Shown: one piece after another, positions 1 to 7,661 of the stretch
Layout: each line of letters starts with the position of its first letter
Numbering within the stretch: position 1 is the first letter of the stretch
Origin: Candidatus Baldrarchaeum yapensis
Lineage (GTDB): Archaea > Asgardarchaeota > Baldrarchaeia > Baldrarchaeales > Baldrarchaeaceae
Direction of reading: 5' to 3'
Assembly (NCBI GenBank): GCA_016840465.1
Contig: JAEOSH010000037.1
Span: forward strand, 1 to 22,408
DNA: 22,408 nt
Notes under the pieces: generated by a model
Seen by the model: only the letters and a program-made list of their open reading frames with translations
Databases searched by the model: none
What the model was told of the DNA's origin: nothing
Position numbers and translations under genes: made by a program

Positions 1-19
1 AGATGTGTATAAGAGACAG
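1..19. other. Nextera/Tn5 mosaic-end adapter (artefact)
   Basis: The first 19 bases, AGATGTGTATAAGAGACAG, are identical to the Tn5 mosaic end carried by Nextera transposome adapters. The match stops at base 19, at the very edge of the window, as expected for untrimmed adapter at a contig end. It should not be read as a natural IS50/Tn5 end. It marks the left boundary as technical and lowers trust in the sequence just beside it. Confidence 0.97.
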
Positions 20-304
20 CTTTTGTAGTATTAAGCCTTAGCTTCTATAACATTTTTCCACAGCCTTATGTTTAGGTCTCCAAGGCGAAAACCAATCATA
101 TAAGCCTTTACGCACTTGTCACCGTTAAATATAGGATATTTCCTTTTTCCAAATTTTGCTGAATGCCAATCCCTCGTAGGAATATTGAGTTTTTTCCCAC
201 CTATAGACAGTTGTTTTCCTAACTCCAAATTTTTCGGCAATCTCTCTTAATGAGAGATTTCTCTTCCAATAAAGTTCATATAGCTTATCTTTAAGTTCTT
301 TCAT
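20..304 (-). pseudogene. HTH + LAGLIDADG-like protein fragment, frameshifted and cut by contig end
   Basis: From ATG 304 the minus strand reads MKELKDKLYELYWKR, then LSLREIAEKFGVRKTTVYRW, a clear helix-turn-helix. Around 195-205 the frame is lost at a GGGAAAAAA run. One base out, the protein continues as KLNIPTRDWHSAKFGKR and then AYMIGFRLGDLNIR, which resembles the first LAGLIDADG helix of small archaeal homing-endonuclease-like proteins. That frame stops at 31-33; shifting once more gives NTTK, again plausible. The gene then meets the adapter at base 19. Two apparent indels within 250 bp of a contig end could be real decay or poor consensus. An upstream GGGAGA may be the ribosome site. The HTH is clear; the endonuclease assignment is by resemblance only. 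Confidence 0.6.
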
Positions 305-497
305 TGTTCATCAATTCTCCCTAATTCTTGTTGCAACATTCCGACTTTTCCTGAGATCGCTTTATACTCACAAAAATACTTAAAAGTCACTTAAACCGTA
401 AACTGCTTCAGAACCCTTATTTCCCTCTCCAGTCTTATTTTCTTCACCCTCGGTGATAACACCCCCAATTTTCGAAACAACAAAGACAGGGGTAAGC

Positions 498-3173
498 ATG
501 GGACTGCTGAAAATTGCCATTAGAAACGTTAAAAGAAGGAAGATACGATCGGCTATTGCAGTACTTGGTGTCGTTCTTGCGGTCTCGCTGATCATTGCGG
601 TCAATGTAGTTGTGGATTCCCTCACCGTGGGTCTCGTGGAGGCATATACCGGGTACCTTGGAGGGTATGACGCATTTATAACCAGAAGGGGAGACTTTGG
701 GGTCTTCAATTCCAGTGTCCTCATCGAAAACATATCTAGGATCGAGGATGTGAACCTCACCGTCCCAATATTCCTATACCGATGTGTCGCATACAGCATT
801 TATGGCAAAAAAGTGGGAGTTGCAGTCTTAGGGTTAAATCATACCTGCGGAGTGAGTGTCTTAGGAGCGGAAATCATAGAGGGAAGTTTTCTCTCATCCA
901 GCAATGCATGTATTCTTCCTAAGGATCTCGCCGCAGACCTGAGAGTATCCGTCGGAGATTCCCTCTTGCTCGAAGTTTTCTCGTTCAAGAGCATGAGATA
1001 CGAAAATGTAACCGTGACGGTCGCCGGAATAATAAGCACGCCCGAAGGGATGCCAATCACCCTCAGAAGATTTGTTTTACTTGACGTTTCATTCCTACAG
1101 AACATGACTGGAGTTTTATGGGGGGATGCTAACATCATTCTTGTTAGATTTGACCAGTCGATCATCGATTATGATAATATTGATGCGACGGTCGCACATA
1201 TGGTAGACATTGGATGCAAGATTCAAGATACTATTGGATTTAACTTTTCCGTCCACCTGATAAAGGCATCACTGTTGGAGAACATCAAGGACGCAATTGC
1301 CATGCAACGCGCAATATTTCTGACATTTACGATGATATCTGTGATAATGGCAATCATACTGGTCATGTCGACAATGCTCATGAACATCACCGAGAGGGTG
1401 CGGGAAATCGGCATCATTAGGTCACTTGGAGCGACAAAATCGCAGATATTCGCGATGGTGCTGATGGAGTCATTGATACTGGGAGTTATTGGAACAATGA
1501 TAGGCTTAGCGGCAGGGCTTATGGTCAGCAGGGTTCTGGTACAACCTATAGTTTCGAACGGAATGATAACCGTACAAATCACCTTCAGACATTATCATCT
1601 CCTATATGGCGGCGTACTTGGAGTACTGATCAGTAGCATGGGTGGAATCTATCCTGCGTACTCGGCGTCCAGAATAACCCCCGTGGAGGCGTTGTCTCCC
1701 TCTGCAAGAAGGGCAACGATCACAGAAGAGGAGTTTAAAAGGCGAAAGAAAGACGTCAATATAAGTCTTCTACTTGGAGGTATCTCTCTATTCGCACTGA
1801 TGAGTTTCCTGATATTCTTCATTCCTATAGTCACCTTTTATGGAACACCCATAATATTCATGCTCCTGATATTCGTGTCCTTAGGCTCGGTACTTCTCGG
1901 CCTCACACTCGTAATGGTGGCCATCCTCCCACTAATGGTCACGGGGATCGCGAAACTTTTAAGAAAAATCTGGAAAGTGGAGGCGCTAATTTCAGGGCGT
2001 AATTTGCTGAGATATGGGAGGAGAACTAAGATAACGTTCTTCATGCTCTCAATGTCCATAGCGTTCATCCTGCTGATAGGCAACATAACAACAATAAGTC
2101 TAGCAACCTCAGAAGTGAGCATGAGAGCGCATATAGGCTCCGACATTGTAATCTACCCGCGTCAGCCTGTACACTTGACAGTATGCAATAACATAAGCGA
2201 ATTGGAAGGTGTTGTGTCCGTATGCCCCATCACATCGCCACTAACCGTAAAAGCGGGTGACATTGTGCTCTACAGGCAAACCACAATAAACATCTATGGC
2301 GTCAACACATCAACGTTCCTCGAGTCTGCATTCCGTGAGTTCGTTTCCATAAACGGAATCTCTCCCGAGGACGCCATGGAAAGACTCCAAGAAAACGGAA
2401 CTATCATTATAAGTGAAGGGCTTGCGAAGTTTCTGGGAGTGGGCGTGGGGGACACGATAAGGATCGAAATTTCCCAAAAAACCATTACGTTAAAGGTCAT
2501 TGCCACCGCCAGCATGATGCCCGGATTCTCCTTCACAAAATTCGAACAGAAGGCTTCGGGGACCGATGCCATAGTTTCGCTACAAACATTTAAGAACATC
2601 AGCGGCACGCTGACGGTGGAAAGGATCCTCGTAAAGGTGAAAGAGGGCGTGGATCCGAGAAGCGTCGCCTCCTCCATCTCCAACACTATCGGAGTATACT
2701 ACGATATCGAGGTTGTAACGCTCTCGGATCTCATGGAGAGCATGAGGAAGGGTTACGAGCAGATGTTTGCCCTCTTCACATCGATACTTGTGTTTGCGGT
2801 GGTAATAGCGGTACTCGGGCATGCAATCTCGATAATAACGTCGATAGAGGAAAGAATATGGGAAATCGGGGTTATAAGGAGTATAGGGATGCAGAACTTC
2901 CAGATAATAATGTCGGCGGTGCTGGAGGCGTTCATTCTGGCGGTATGCAGCTACCTTGCGGGAATGGTGGGATCCCTCGTAATCACAGCCGAGTTCGTCC
3001 TCACAAATAACCTCACCAGCGACCTCCCCATGCCTTTCACGCTTCCATGCGCTCTTTACATCGGAATCTTCCTCCTCGTCTCAGTAACCGCCGTGATTCT
3101 TTCGGCAATCCTCTCAAGAAAAGTAACAAAAATGAGCATTATAGATGCGCTTAGGAGAGGAATGAGGCTCTAG
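498..3173 (+). CDS. ABC exporter permease, MacB/FtsX type with two FtsX domains
   Basis: Membrane subunit of a MacB/LolCE-type ABC transporter, about 891 residues. From ATG 498 I see a basic N-terminus (KRRK) and TM1 (about 18-40), an extracytoplasmic domain (about 41-265), then TMs near 271-293, 320-345 and 366-388 that form an FtsX domain with the cytoplasmic coupling sequence REIGIIRSLGATKSQI. Three more TMs (about 421-443, 450-480, 511-534) lead to a second extracytoplasmic domain. A second FtsX domain follows (TMs near 755-780, 803-828, 850-873) with WEIGVIRSIGMQNFQI. That makes 10 TMs and a duplicated architecture, so one polypeptide could form the whole channel. A GTG at 453 is in frame, but ATG 498 has a GGGGT ribosome site and the typical MGLLKIAIRN family start. 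The ATPase gene follows directly. The substrate (lipoprotein, peptide or other) cannot be read from the sequence. Confidence 0.93.
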   Translation: MGLLKIAIRNVKRRKIRSAIAVLGVVLAVSLIIAVNVVVDSLTVGLVEAYTGYLGGYDAFITRRGDFGVFNSSVLIENISRIEDVNLTVPIFLYRCVAYSIYGKKVGVAVLGLNHTCGVSVLGAEIIEGSFLSSSNACILPKDLAADLRVSVGDSLLLEVFSFKSMRYENVTVTVAGIISTPEGMPITLRRFVLLDVSFLQNMTGVLWGDANIILVRFDQSIIDYDNIDATVAHMVDIGCKIQDTIGFNFSVHLIKASLLENIKDAIAMQRAIFLTFTMISVIMAIILVMSTMLMNITERVREIGIIRSLGATKSQIFAMVLMESLILGVIGTMIGLAAGLMVSRVLVQPIVSNGMITVQITFRHYHLLYGGVLGVLISSMGGIYPAYSASRITPVEALSPSARRATITEEEFKRRKKDVNISLLLGGISLFALMSFLIFFIPIVTFYGTPIIFMLLIFVSLGSVLLGLTLVMVAILPLMVTGIAKLLRKIWKVEALISGRNLLRYGRRTKITFFMLSMSIAFILLIGNITTISLATSEVSMRAHIGSDIVIYPRQPVHLTVCNNISELEGVVSVCPITSPLTVKAGDIVLYRQTTINIYGVNTSTFLESAFREFVSINGISPEDAMERLQENGTIIISEGLAKFLGVGVGDTIRIEISQKTITLKVIATASMMPGFSFTKFEQKASGTDAIVSLQTFKNISGTLTVERILVKVKEGVDPRSVASSISNTIGVYYDIEVVTLSDLMESMRKGYEQMFALFTSILVFAVVIAVLGHAISIITSIEERIWEIGVIRSIGMQNFQIIMSAVLEAFILAVCSYLAGMVGSLVITAEFVLTNNLTSDLPMPFTLPCALYIGIFLLVSVTAVILSAILSRKVTKMSIIDALRRGMRL

Positions 3174-3182
3174 GTGAAGGAC

Positions 3183-3866
3183 ATGGAGGATATTGTCATA
3201 GAAACCGTGAACCTCACGAAAATTTACAGACTCGGACCAGTTGAGGTTCGTGCGCTCTACGATGTAAACTTAAAAGTTAGAAGGGGAGAGATGGTCGCGG
3301 TTGTGGGACCCTCAGGCAGTGGAAAAACAACTCTCCTGAACATGATCGGAGGACTCGATAAACCCACGCGCGGGAAGGTATACATAGAGGGGATGGACAT
3401 CACGAGGATGGATGACAAAGAACTAGCGATTCTGAGGAGGAAAAAGATAGGGTTTGTCTTCCAGTTCTACAACCTGATACCAGTGCTGGACGCGTATGAA
3501 AACGTCGAACTCCCGCTGATAATAACCGGGGTGCCCGAGGAGGAGAGAAGAAGAAGGGTGGAGAGGCTCCTAAAGTTGGTCGGGCTCGAGGATAGGATGC
3601 ACCATAGGCCGGATGAGTTAAGCGGCGGGGAACAGCAGAAAGTTGCAATCGCGAGAGCCTTAGCAAATAATCCATCAATAATACTGGCGGATGAGCCCAC
3701 CGGCGACCTGGATACGGAAACCGGAATGAAGATCATGAATCTGCTCAAAGAAATATCGAGAGAGGAAAAGGTAACTGTAGTGGTTGTCACCCATGACCCG
3801 CAGGTTGCAGCCATCGCTGATAGGAGAATACACCTAAGAGATGGGAGAATAATCCGCGAGGACTAA
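3183..3866 (+). CDS. ABC transporter ATP-binding protein, MacB/LolD family
   Basis: Cytoplasmic ATPase that powers the preceding permease. All ABC motifs are present: Walker A GPSGSGKTT (residues 42-50), Q-loop FQFYNLIP, signature LSGGEQQKVAIARAL, Walker B IILADEPTGDLD and the H-loop histidine in VVTHD. At 227 residues it is a single-domain subunit, and FQFYNLIP with ENVELPL is typical of the LolD/MacB branch. The permease stop (TAG, 3171-3173) is followed at once by GTGAAGGAC. I place the start at ATG 3183, because the GGTGA overlapping the junction is then a well-spaced ribosome site; GTG 3174 is the alternative, adding three residues. Tight coupling with the permease gives a two-gene operon. 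No membrane-fusion or substrate-binding gene is adjacent. Confidence 0.95.
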   Translation: MEDIVIETVNLTKIYRLGPVEVRALYDVNLKVRRGEMVAVVGPSGSGKTTLLNMIGGLDKPTRGKVYIEGMDITRMDDKELAILRRKKIGFVFQFYNLIPVLDAYENVELPLIITGVPEEERRRRVERLLKLVGLEDRMHHRPDELSGGEQQKVAIARALANNPSIILADEPTGDLDTETGMKIMNLLKEISREEKVTVVVVTHDPQVAAIADRRIHLRDGRIIRED

Positions 3867-4365
3867 TAGGTATTCACATGGCTGCACTACACATGATCAT
3901 CAGAAAATAAGCAGAGAAGAGTGCCATTAGCGGTGCCATGCGAGGTCTTCTTCCTAATGAGTATCGCAATTGTGACAACTACAAGTCCGCCACACACGAT
4001 AGCAACAAGATACCACGGTTTTGTCACTATTGGCTTGAACCTTTACCTTCTCCGGTTTCTTTGTCTCAGCGATAACATGCACTCACTGGAGTTTACCCTG
4101 TTATTTTGCAACATTACGATCAGATAGCTAAGATATTGACTGCAGATATACTGTTATGAAGTGATTATGGCATCGATCCGAGCATTACGATTACCTTTAT
4201 AACTTAAAAACAGTATCTGTCCGGTGGAATCATAAAGCAGGAAATTTGCGAGGTTTAACAAATAGTAATTGTGACGAGAAAAATCCGGAATATTTCTTAA
4301 TTCTACCTAGAGTACTTTTTCGATAACTATATGAGATTGAAAGGGGCAAGGATTAGTGCCTTTAA
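3867..4365. other. Gene-poor stretch after the ABC operon
   Basis: About 500 bases without an intact gene. The left half holds the decayed membrane-protein remnant listed separately. In 4081-4365 I see only AT-rich sequence with stops in every frame and no RNA-like or repeat structure. Confidence 0.6.
3887..4080 (-). pseudogene. C-terminal remnant of a membrane-anchored protein
   Basis: Read on the minus strand, one frame gives VIAETKKPEKVK. The next frame gives FKPIVTKPWYLVAIVCGG, then LVVVTIAILIRKK and a tail ending at TAG (3887-3889). Joined by a single-base shift near 4035-4045, this reads as a Lys/Pro-rich linker, one strongly hydrophobic TM of about 20 residues and a basic RKK stop-transfer: the usual C-terminus of an exported, membrane-anchored archaeal surface protein. 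Upstream (4081-4130) short open pieces in shifting frames suggest further decay; no start is visible. It faces the ABC operon tail to tail. The plus-strand frame over 3921-4127 is its antisense shadow. Identity beyond a C-terminal anchor cannot be given. Confidence 0.45.
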
Positions 4366-4635
4366 TTAGGATCCGCGTACGAATCTCACCAATTCGTCCA
4401 GCATTTTTAGAAGTTGCTCGTAATCGGCACCCCACGCCATGAAGTCTGCAATTTTGTTCATATCACCGGTTCCAGAAATCTCCCCGCGATTCCACTTCTC
4501 GACAAACTCTTCAGTCGACATTGCGTACTTCTCCTCGAACTTTTTTAATCTCCTGAGTATGCGCTCTATTCTTATGATATGTCGCCGGATCTCGGAAACT
4601 TTCAGCACCCTCTGTGCTTTCACGATAACCACCAA
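4366..4635 (-). CDS. Small helical protein, possible antitoxin-like
   Basis: A charged, helix-rich protein of at most 89 residues. It has a basic first half (KVSEIRRHIIRIERILRRL) and an acidic C-terminal half ending in repeated leucines (EQLLKMLDELVRFV). The central STEEFVEKWNRGEI followed by an aromatic/acidic stretch recalls small archaeal antitoxin-like proteins, but this is from memory and weak. No obvious toxin is adjacent. GTG 4635 is the longest start. GTG 4626 (MKAQRVLKVSEI) is attractive because it forms a GTGA overlap with an upstream frame ending in PPDWWLS, which would fit translational coupling to a now-degraded partner. No cysteines, signal peptide or membrane segment. Confidence 0.55.
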   Translation of the reverse strand: MVVIVKAQRVLKVSEIRRHIIRIERILRRLKKFEEKYAMSTEEFVEKWNRGEISGTGDMNKIADFMAWGADYEQLLKMLDELVRFVRGS

Positions 4636-4800
4636 TCAGGCGGTAATCGGAATTCTGACTTTATTTTTGCACGAAGCCACTATTAAATTCTTCTTGCCAT
4701 CGGGTATGGCGCAAATGTATGGTTATGATATCCTTTTCTTCGACTTTCACAATTTCTGAGACGTCAACGGGAAGGTGAATGATTAGGCGTAATAACTAGC
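4636..4800 (-). pseudogene. Possible decayed partner gene upstream of the small helical protein
   Basis: The minus strand carries two short protein-like pieces in different frames. One is about 44 codons (IHLPVDVSEIVKVEEKD, then ITIHLRHTRWQEEF) ending at a TAA near 4657. The other, RAKIKSEFRLPPDWWLS, ends at a TGA that overlaps a possible GTG start of the next gene. Neither has a convincing start codon and no family is recognised. They may be parts of one frameshifted gene co-transcribed with the downstream small protein, or chance open frames. Confidence 0.22.
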
Positions 4801-4866
4801 CCATTTAATGAGGTTGCGAGGAAAAACGAGAAATATTAGATTTAAATGATATTTGGGGAAAAGAGT

Positions 4867-5213
4867 TTATGTTTTTGATTTACACGGTATCCCAAACTTG
4901 ATGAGCTTTCCCTCTACACTTTCTATTATGTCCTTATGCTCCTTAATCTTCTTATCCAAGTCAGCAAATTCAATAGGAGGGTGTGTCTTAATGACATTGT
5001 AGCCGATCTTCGATGGAGCGATCATTTTGTTCCTGTAGTCAAATATTAGAAGTTCATGATGCTTTCCCACAAAGATTGCGCCTCTGGCCTCAATTTTTCC
5101 CTCAGTTTGCTAACGCTCACTGAAACGACCGGGTCTGAAAACAGTTTTCGGTTTAAGTAATTTTCAGGGGTATTTTTGTGATTTTTGAGTAATGTAAGCC
5201 CTCTTAGCACCAC
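4867..5213 (-). pseudogene. Conserved-looking hypothetical protein with a -1 frameshift
   Basis: The downstream frame gives about 67-80 residues (GKHHELLIFDYRNKM ... KTHPPIEFADLDKKIKEHKD ... KLIKFGIPC). One base away, the upstream frame reads VLRGLTLLKNHKNTPENYLN ... LFSDPVVSVSVSKLREK. The two join smoothly as KLREK-IEARGAIFVGKHHEL if the run of five A (T5 at 5094-5098 on the plus strand) had six. The full product would be about 115 residues from a GTG near 5213, roughly 25 bases after a TTTAAA box, which fits a leaderless start. The indel lies in a homopolymer, so sequencing error, real inactivation or -1 slippage are all possible. I do not recognise the family; no membrane segment or metal motif is visible. 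Confidence 0.5.
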
Positions 5214-5228
5214 CAATAAAAGAAATGT

Positions 5229-5242
5229 GGAAAGTTTAAATA
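5229..5242 (+). promoter_or_regulatory. Archaeal promoter (BRE + TATA) for the structured RNA
   Basis: GGAAAG followed by TTTAAATA (5235-5242) is a good purine-rich BRE plus TATA element, predicting initiation near 5260-5266, just where the GC-rich stretch begins. TTTAAA is self-complementary, so the same box may serve the divergent gene starting at 5213, but the BRE side favours plus-strand transcription. Confidence 0.55.
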
Positions 5243-5261
5243 GTATCGCTCCATTACTTGG

Positions 5262-5460
5262 TTAGAACGAGGCCGATGAGGATGACGAGGCTGATAAGTA
5301 CCTGATGAACTCGCTTCGCCGAACCAGTCCCATGAGCGGGCAACCGCACGGGATGGGCCGGGTAGGGGGGGACGGAATGATCGGGAGCCGTGATGACCCA
5401 CTTGGCGGCCGAAAATTGCTTCAAATTGCCGAATGTTACCAAGTGGGAGAACGGTGATAA
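5262..5460 (+). ncRNA. Putative structured non-coding RNA
   Basis: A GC-rich island in AT-richer surroundings with no plausible protein but good helices. Hairpin 1: CCA (5324-5326), bulged G, TCCC (5328-5331), internal loop ATGA/AC, stem GCGG/CCGC (5336-5339, 5344-5347) capped by a GCAA tetraloop, a GNRA loop; the closing strand GGGATGG is 5350-5356. Hairpin 2: CCCACTTGG (5397-5405) pairs perfectly with CCAAGTGGG (5439-5447), with an inner CGGC/GCCG (5406-5409, 5428-5431). Outside it, CCG/CGG (5388-5390, 5452-5454) flank TGATGA opposite AGAA, a kink-turn-like internal loop that could bind L7Ae. A TATA box sits about 25 bases upstream. It does not match the SRP RNA, RNase P RNA, 5S or tRNA motifs I know, and the box C/D pattern is incomplete. 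The 3' end is unknown; T-rich sequence near 5484 may terminate it. Confidence 0.42.
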
Positions 5461-5517
5461 TTTGATGATTGACCACCCAAAAACTTTTGTGCTGTTGGCA
5501 ACAGTCAACAACTAATA

Positions 5518-5853
5518 TCACCTTAAGTTCAACCTTTTAAGTAACTCCTCGGCTCTTTTTGCCCCTCTTTTTCCAATACTTTCCACCCAGTCGCTCCACT
5601 GCCTACAATATTCTGCTATTTCCTCATCAACATCACGTAATAGATCAAATATCACGTTACGTAGCGACTCGTCGTAAGAACATAGCGAAAGAGCGGCAGA
5701 ACATATTTTCTGAAAAATAAAAGCCTTATTTGTCTCTGCTTTTTTCGTTTCCATTACCAATTTTCTGAATTCCGATTTAAACTCCTCTCGGGATATATTC
5801 CCCTTGATACACTTAATTATTAGTGACCTTACTCTGTACCCGAGCCCTTCCAT
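5518..5853 (-). CDS. Small hypothetical helical protein
   Basis: About 111 residues, predicted almost wholly helical and soluble. ATG 5853 is chosen because GGTGAT lies just upstream with good spacing; an in-frame GTG at 5865 would add four residues. The sequence has basic ends (RVRSLIIKCIKGNISREEF; C-terminal KRGAKRAEELLKRLNLR) around an acidic middle (DLLRDVDEEIAEY). Cysteines are scattered without a CxxC pair. It lies between the putative RNA and the flippase, with no operon partner. No family recognised; small-protein partners of toxin-antitoxin or HEPN type would look similar, but nothing specific supports that. Confidence 0.6.
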   Translation of the reverse strand: MEGLGYRVRSLIIKCIKGNISREEFKSEFRKLVMETKKAETNKAFIFQKICSAALSLCSYDESLRNVIFDLLRDVDEEIAEYCRQWSDWVESIGKRGAKRAEELLKRLNLR

Positions 5854-6074
5854 GCGGATCACCACATCATGGATCTTATGTCGTCCAATGGGTATACATA
5901 ATTATTGTATGACGATTTGTATTTTCACTTTTATGTCGGTACTAATGATGAACTCCCGTGGCACTTGCCCCATTCACATAAACTATTGGGATTTGCTTAA
6001 AAGGAGATAGAGAGATTTTTGAGAAGGACGCCTCTAAGTGTCCACAATCTGCAAAACCTATACGGTGAAATGGC

Positions 6075-7661
6075 GTGGATGACGAGGCGGTAATTATCAG
6101 AACCGCGAGGGGCGCAGGCGCTCTTTCGGCACAGAGCATAATAACCTCCCTCATGGGAACAGCATTTTTCATGATGATGGCGAGGATTCTATCAAAAGCA
6201 GAAATGGGAATTTATAACGCGGTTTTTCTGATATCCACGATATTATCTGTAGCATCGCTACTTGGAATGGATTTTGCCACCATGCGTTATATCTCCTATT
6301 ATAATGGTAAGAATGACCCTCTGAACAAAGCCCTAACCTATAGGATAGTGTTCACGGTAGCAGGGCTTTCGGCATGTGTGGTGGCAGGCACTCTCGCCGC
6401 AATATCGGTTCCTTTGTCGGAATTCCTATTTGGAACGAGAGAGTACGCATTTTACATACTAATAGCAGCAATCTTGGTTCTGACGAATGCGATATCGCTT
6501 TTGTTGCTTAATGTGCTATTCGGGTTGCAAAAGTATTATCATGCGGCGGCGTACAGGGTGGTGGCGCAGGGGATTCGCATTACAATCTCAGTGATGCTTC
6601 TTCTATGGGGACTGGGAATACTGGCCGTGCTGATGGGGTGGATGGCCTTTTATCTGGTGTTGATATTTGCAAGTCTTCCCATATTCATCGATGACTTTTT
6701 GGGATTAAAAAGGCATATTCAGAACGTTTCTAGTGATCCTGAGGTATCTGTCGGGAAGATCCTGCATTTTTCCCTCCCGATAGTGAGTTACCAAGTAATT
6801 GTGATGCTTACGTCATCTCTCGATCAGTTCATCCTATTAAAGCTTGCAAATGCGCAAGCTTTGGGTTCCTATACCGTTGCGGTGACCGCAGCATCGATTG
6901 TGTCGATAATAATGGTCACGCCAATAGTCTCAACCCTGTTGCCCGGGTTCAGTGAAACAATGGGACGTATCGGCGAGGAACAGGTTATTAGTTCTCTGAA
7001 GTTGGCGACTCGATACATAAACCTGGTATTCATACCATCGTGCATCGGTATTGCAATTCTATCTCCCCCGTTGGTTATCCTACTTGGAGGATCGAAATAT
7101 CTGGATGCCGCACTTCCGCTGACAATAATATCCCTCGGGGCGATAACGTGCGGTACAAGTGCGGCAATAGCGGCCGCATTTCTGGCAACTGGGCGAACAT
7201 CTGACGTGTTTGTAGCATACATTACTGGATCGGGCATTGAGATGGTATCAACGATGATCTTCGTGCCGATCTGGGGAACAACGGGAGCCGCACTGGGTCG
7301 TGCACTTATGTTTACAACTATCTTTGCGATATTAATGGTGCTGTGCTTGAAGAGGTTGCGAGGAGCCATAGATACGAGAACATCCATGAAGAGTCTGATA
7401 GCATCTGCTGTCATGACGCCCGCGGTGTATGTTATTGCGGTCATGACCGGCTACCAGTTAATGATGCTTCCATTGTACCTGTTGGTGGGGGTATGCTCCT
7501 ACGCTCTGCCTCTACTTCTTATGAGGACGATAGAGTTCTCCGATATAGAGTTCTTTTGCAAAGTGGTGCCGATGGGCAGAATCTTCCTTGCGATCTTCGA
7601 AAAATATTACTATGGGAATTCTGCTGTTTCGAGGATTCTCAGAAAGTTCATTCCCCGATGA
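6075..7661 (+). CDS. Wzx-like polysaccharide flippase (MOP superfamily)
   Basis: Integral membrane protein of 528 residues with about 12-14 TMs, in the lipid-linked oligosaccharide flippase family (MOP/MATE superfamily, RfbX type). The N-terminal signature is present: ARGAGALSAQSIITSLMGTA, then ARILSKAEMGIYNAVF, the conserved helix-1/2 region of archaeal Wzx proteins. A second similar block, LHFSLPIVSYQVIVMLTSS with DQFILLKLANAQALGSY, starts the second half, as expected for the pseudo-repeat. GTG 6075 is chosen because GGTGA (6064-6068) lies six bases upstream. Likely role: moving lipid-linked glycans across the cytoplasmic membrane for surface polysaccharide or glycoprotein. No glycosyltransferase genes flank it, so the substrate is unknown. 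Its last 14 bases overlap the convergent carbamate kinase gene. Confidence 0.9.
   Translation: MDDEAVIIRTARGAGALSAQSIITSLMGTAFFMMMARILSKAEMGIYNAVFLISTILSVASLLGMDFATMRYISYYNGKNDPLNKALTYRIVFTVAGLSACVVAGTLAAISVPLSEFLFGTREYAFYILIAAILVLTNAISLLLLNVLFGLQKYYHAAAYRVVAQGIRITISVMLLLWGLGILAVLMGWMAFYLVLIFASLPIFIDDFLGLKRHIQNVSSDPEVSVGKILHFSLPIVSYQVIVMLTSSLDQFILLKLANAQALGSYTVAVTAASIVSIIMVTPIVSTLLPGFSETMGRIGEEQVISSLKLATRYINLVFIPSCIGIAILSPPLVILLGGSKYLDAALPLTIISLGAITCGTSAAIAAAFLATGRTSDVFVAYITGSGIEMVSTMIFVPIWGTTGAALGRALMFTTIFAILMVLCLKRLRGAIDTRTSMKSLIASAVMTPAVYVIAVMTGYQLMMLPLYLLVGVCSYALPLLLMRTIEFSDIEFFCKVVPMGRIFLAIFEKYYYGNSAVSRILRKFIPR

Noticed and set aside
3921-4127. Plus-strand small hydrophobic protein
   Set aside because: Hydrophobicity is the antisense reflection of the minus-strand TM remnant; no ribosome site.
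5094-5098. Programmed -1 frameshifting at the A5 run
   Set aside because: The HTH fragment at 20-304 shifts in the opposite direction at a similar run, so indels explain both more simply; no stimulatory hairpin is evident.
5271-5310. Box C/D guide RNA
   Set aside because: CTGA and TGATGA elements occur close together, but a complete C-D'-C'-D order with proper guide spacing is not present.
5254-5521. Minus-strand open frames over the GC-rich island
   Set aside because: Pro/His/Ser-rich low-information translations without a protein-like pattern; the plus strand shows RNA helices and a promoter instead.
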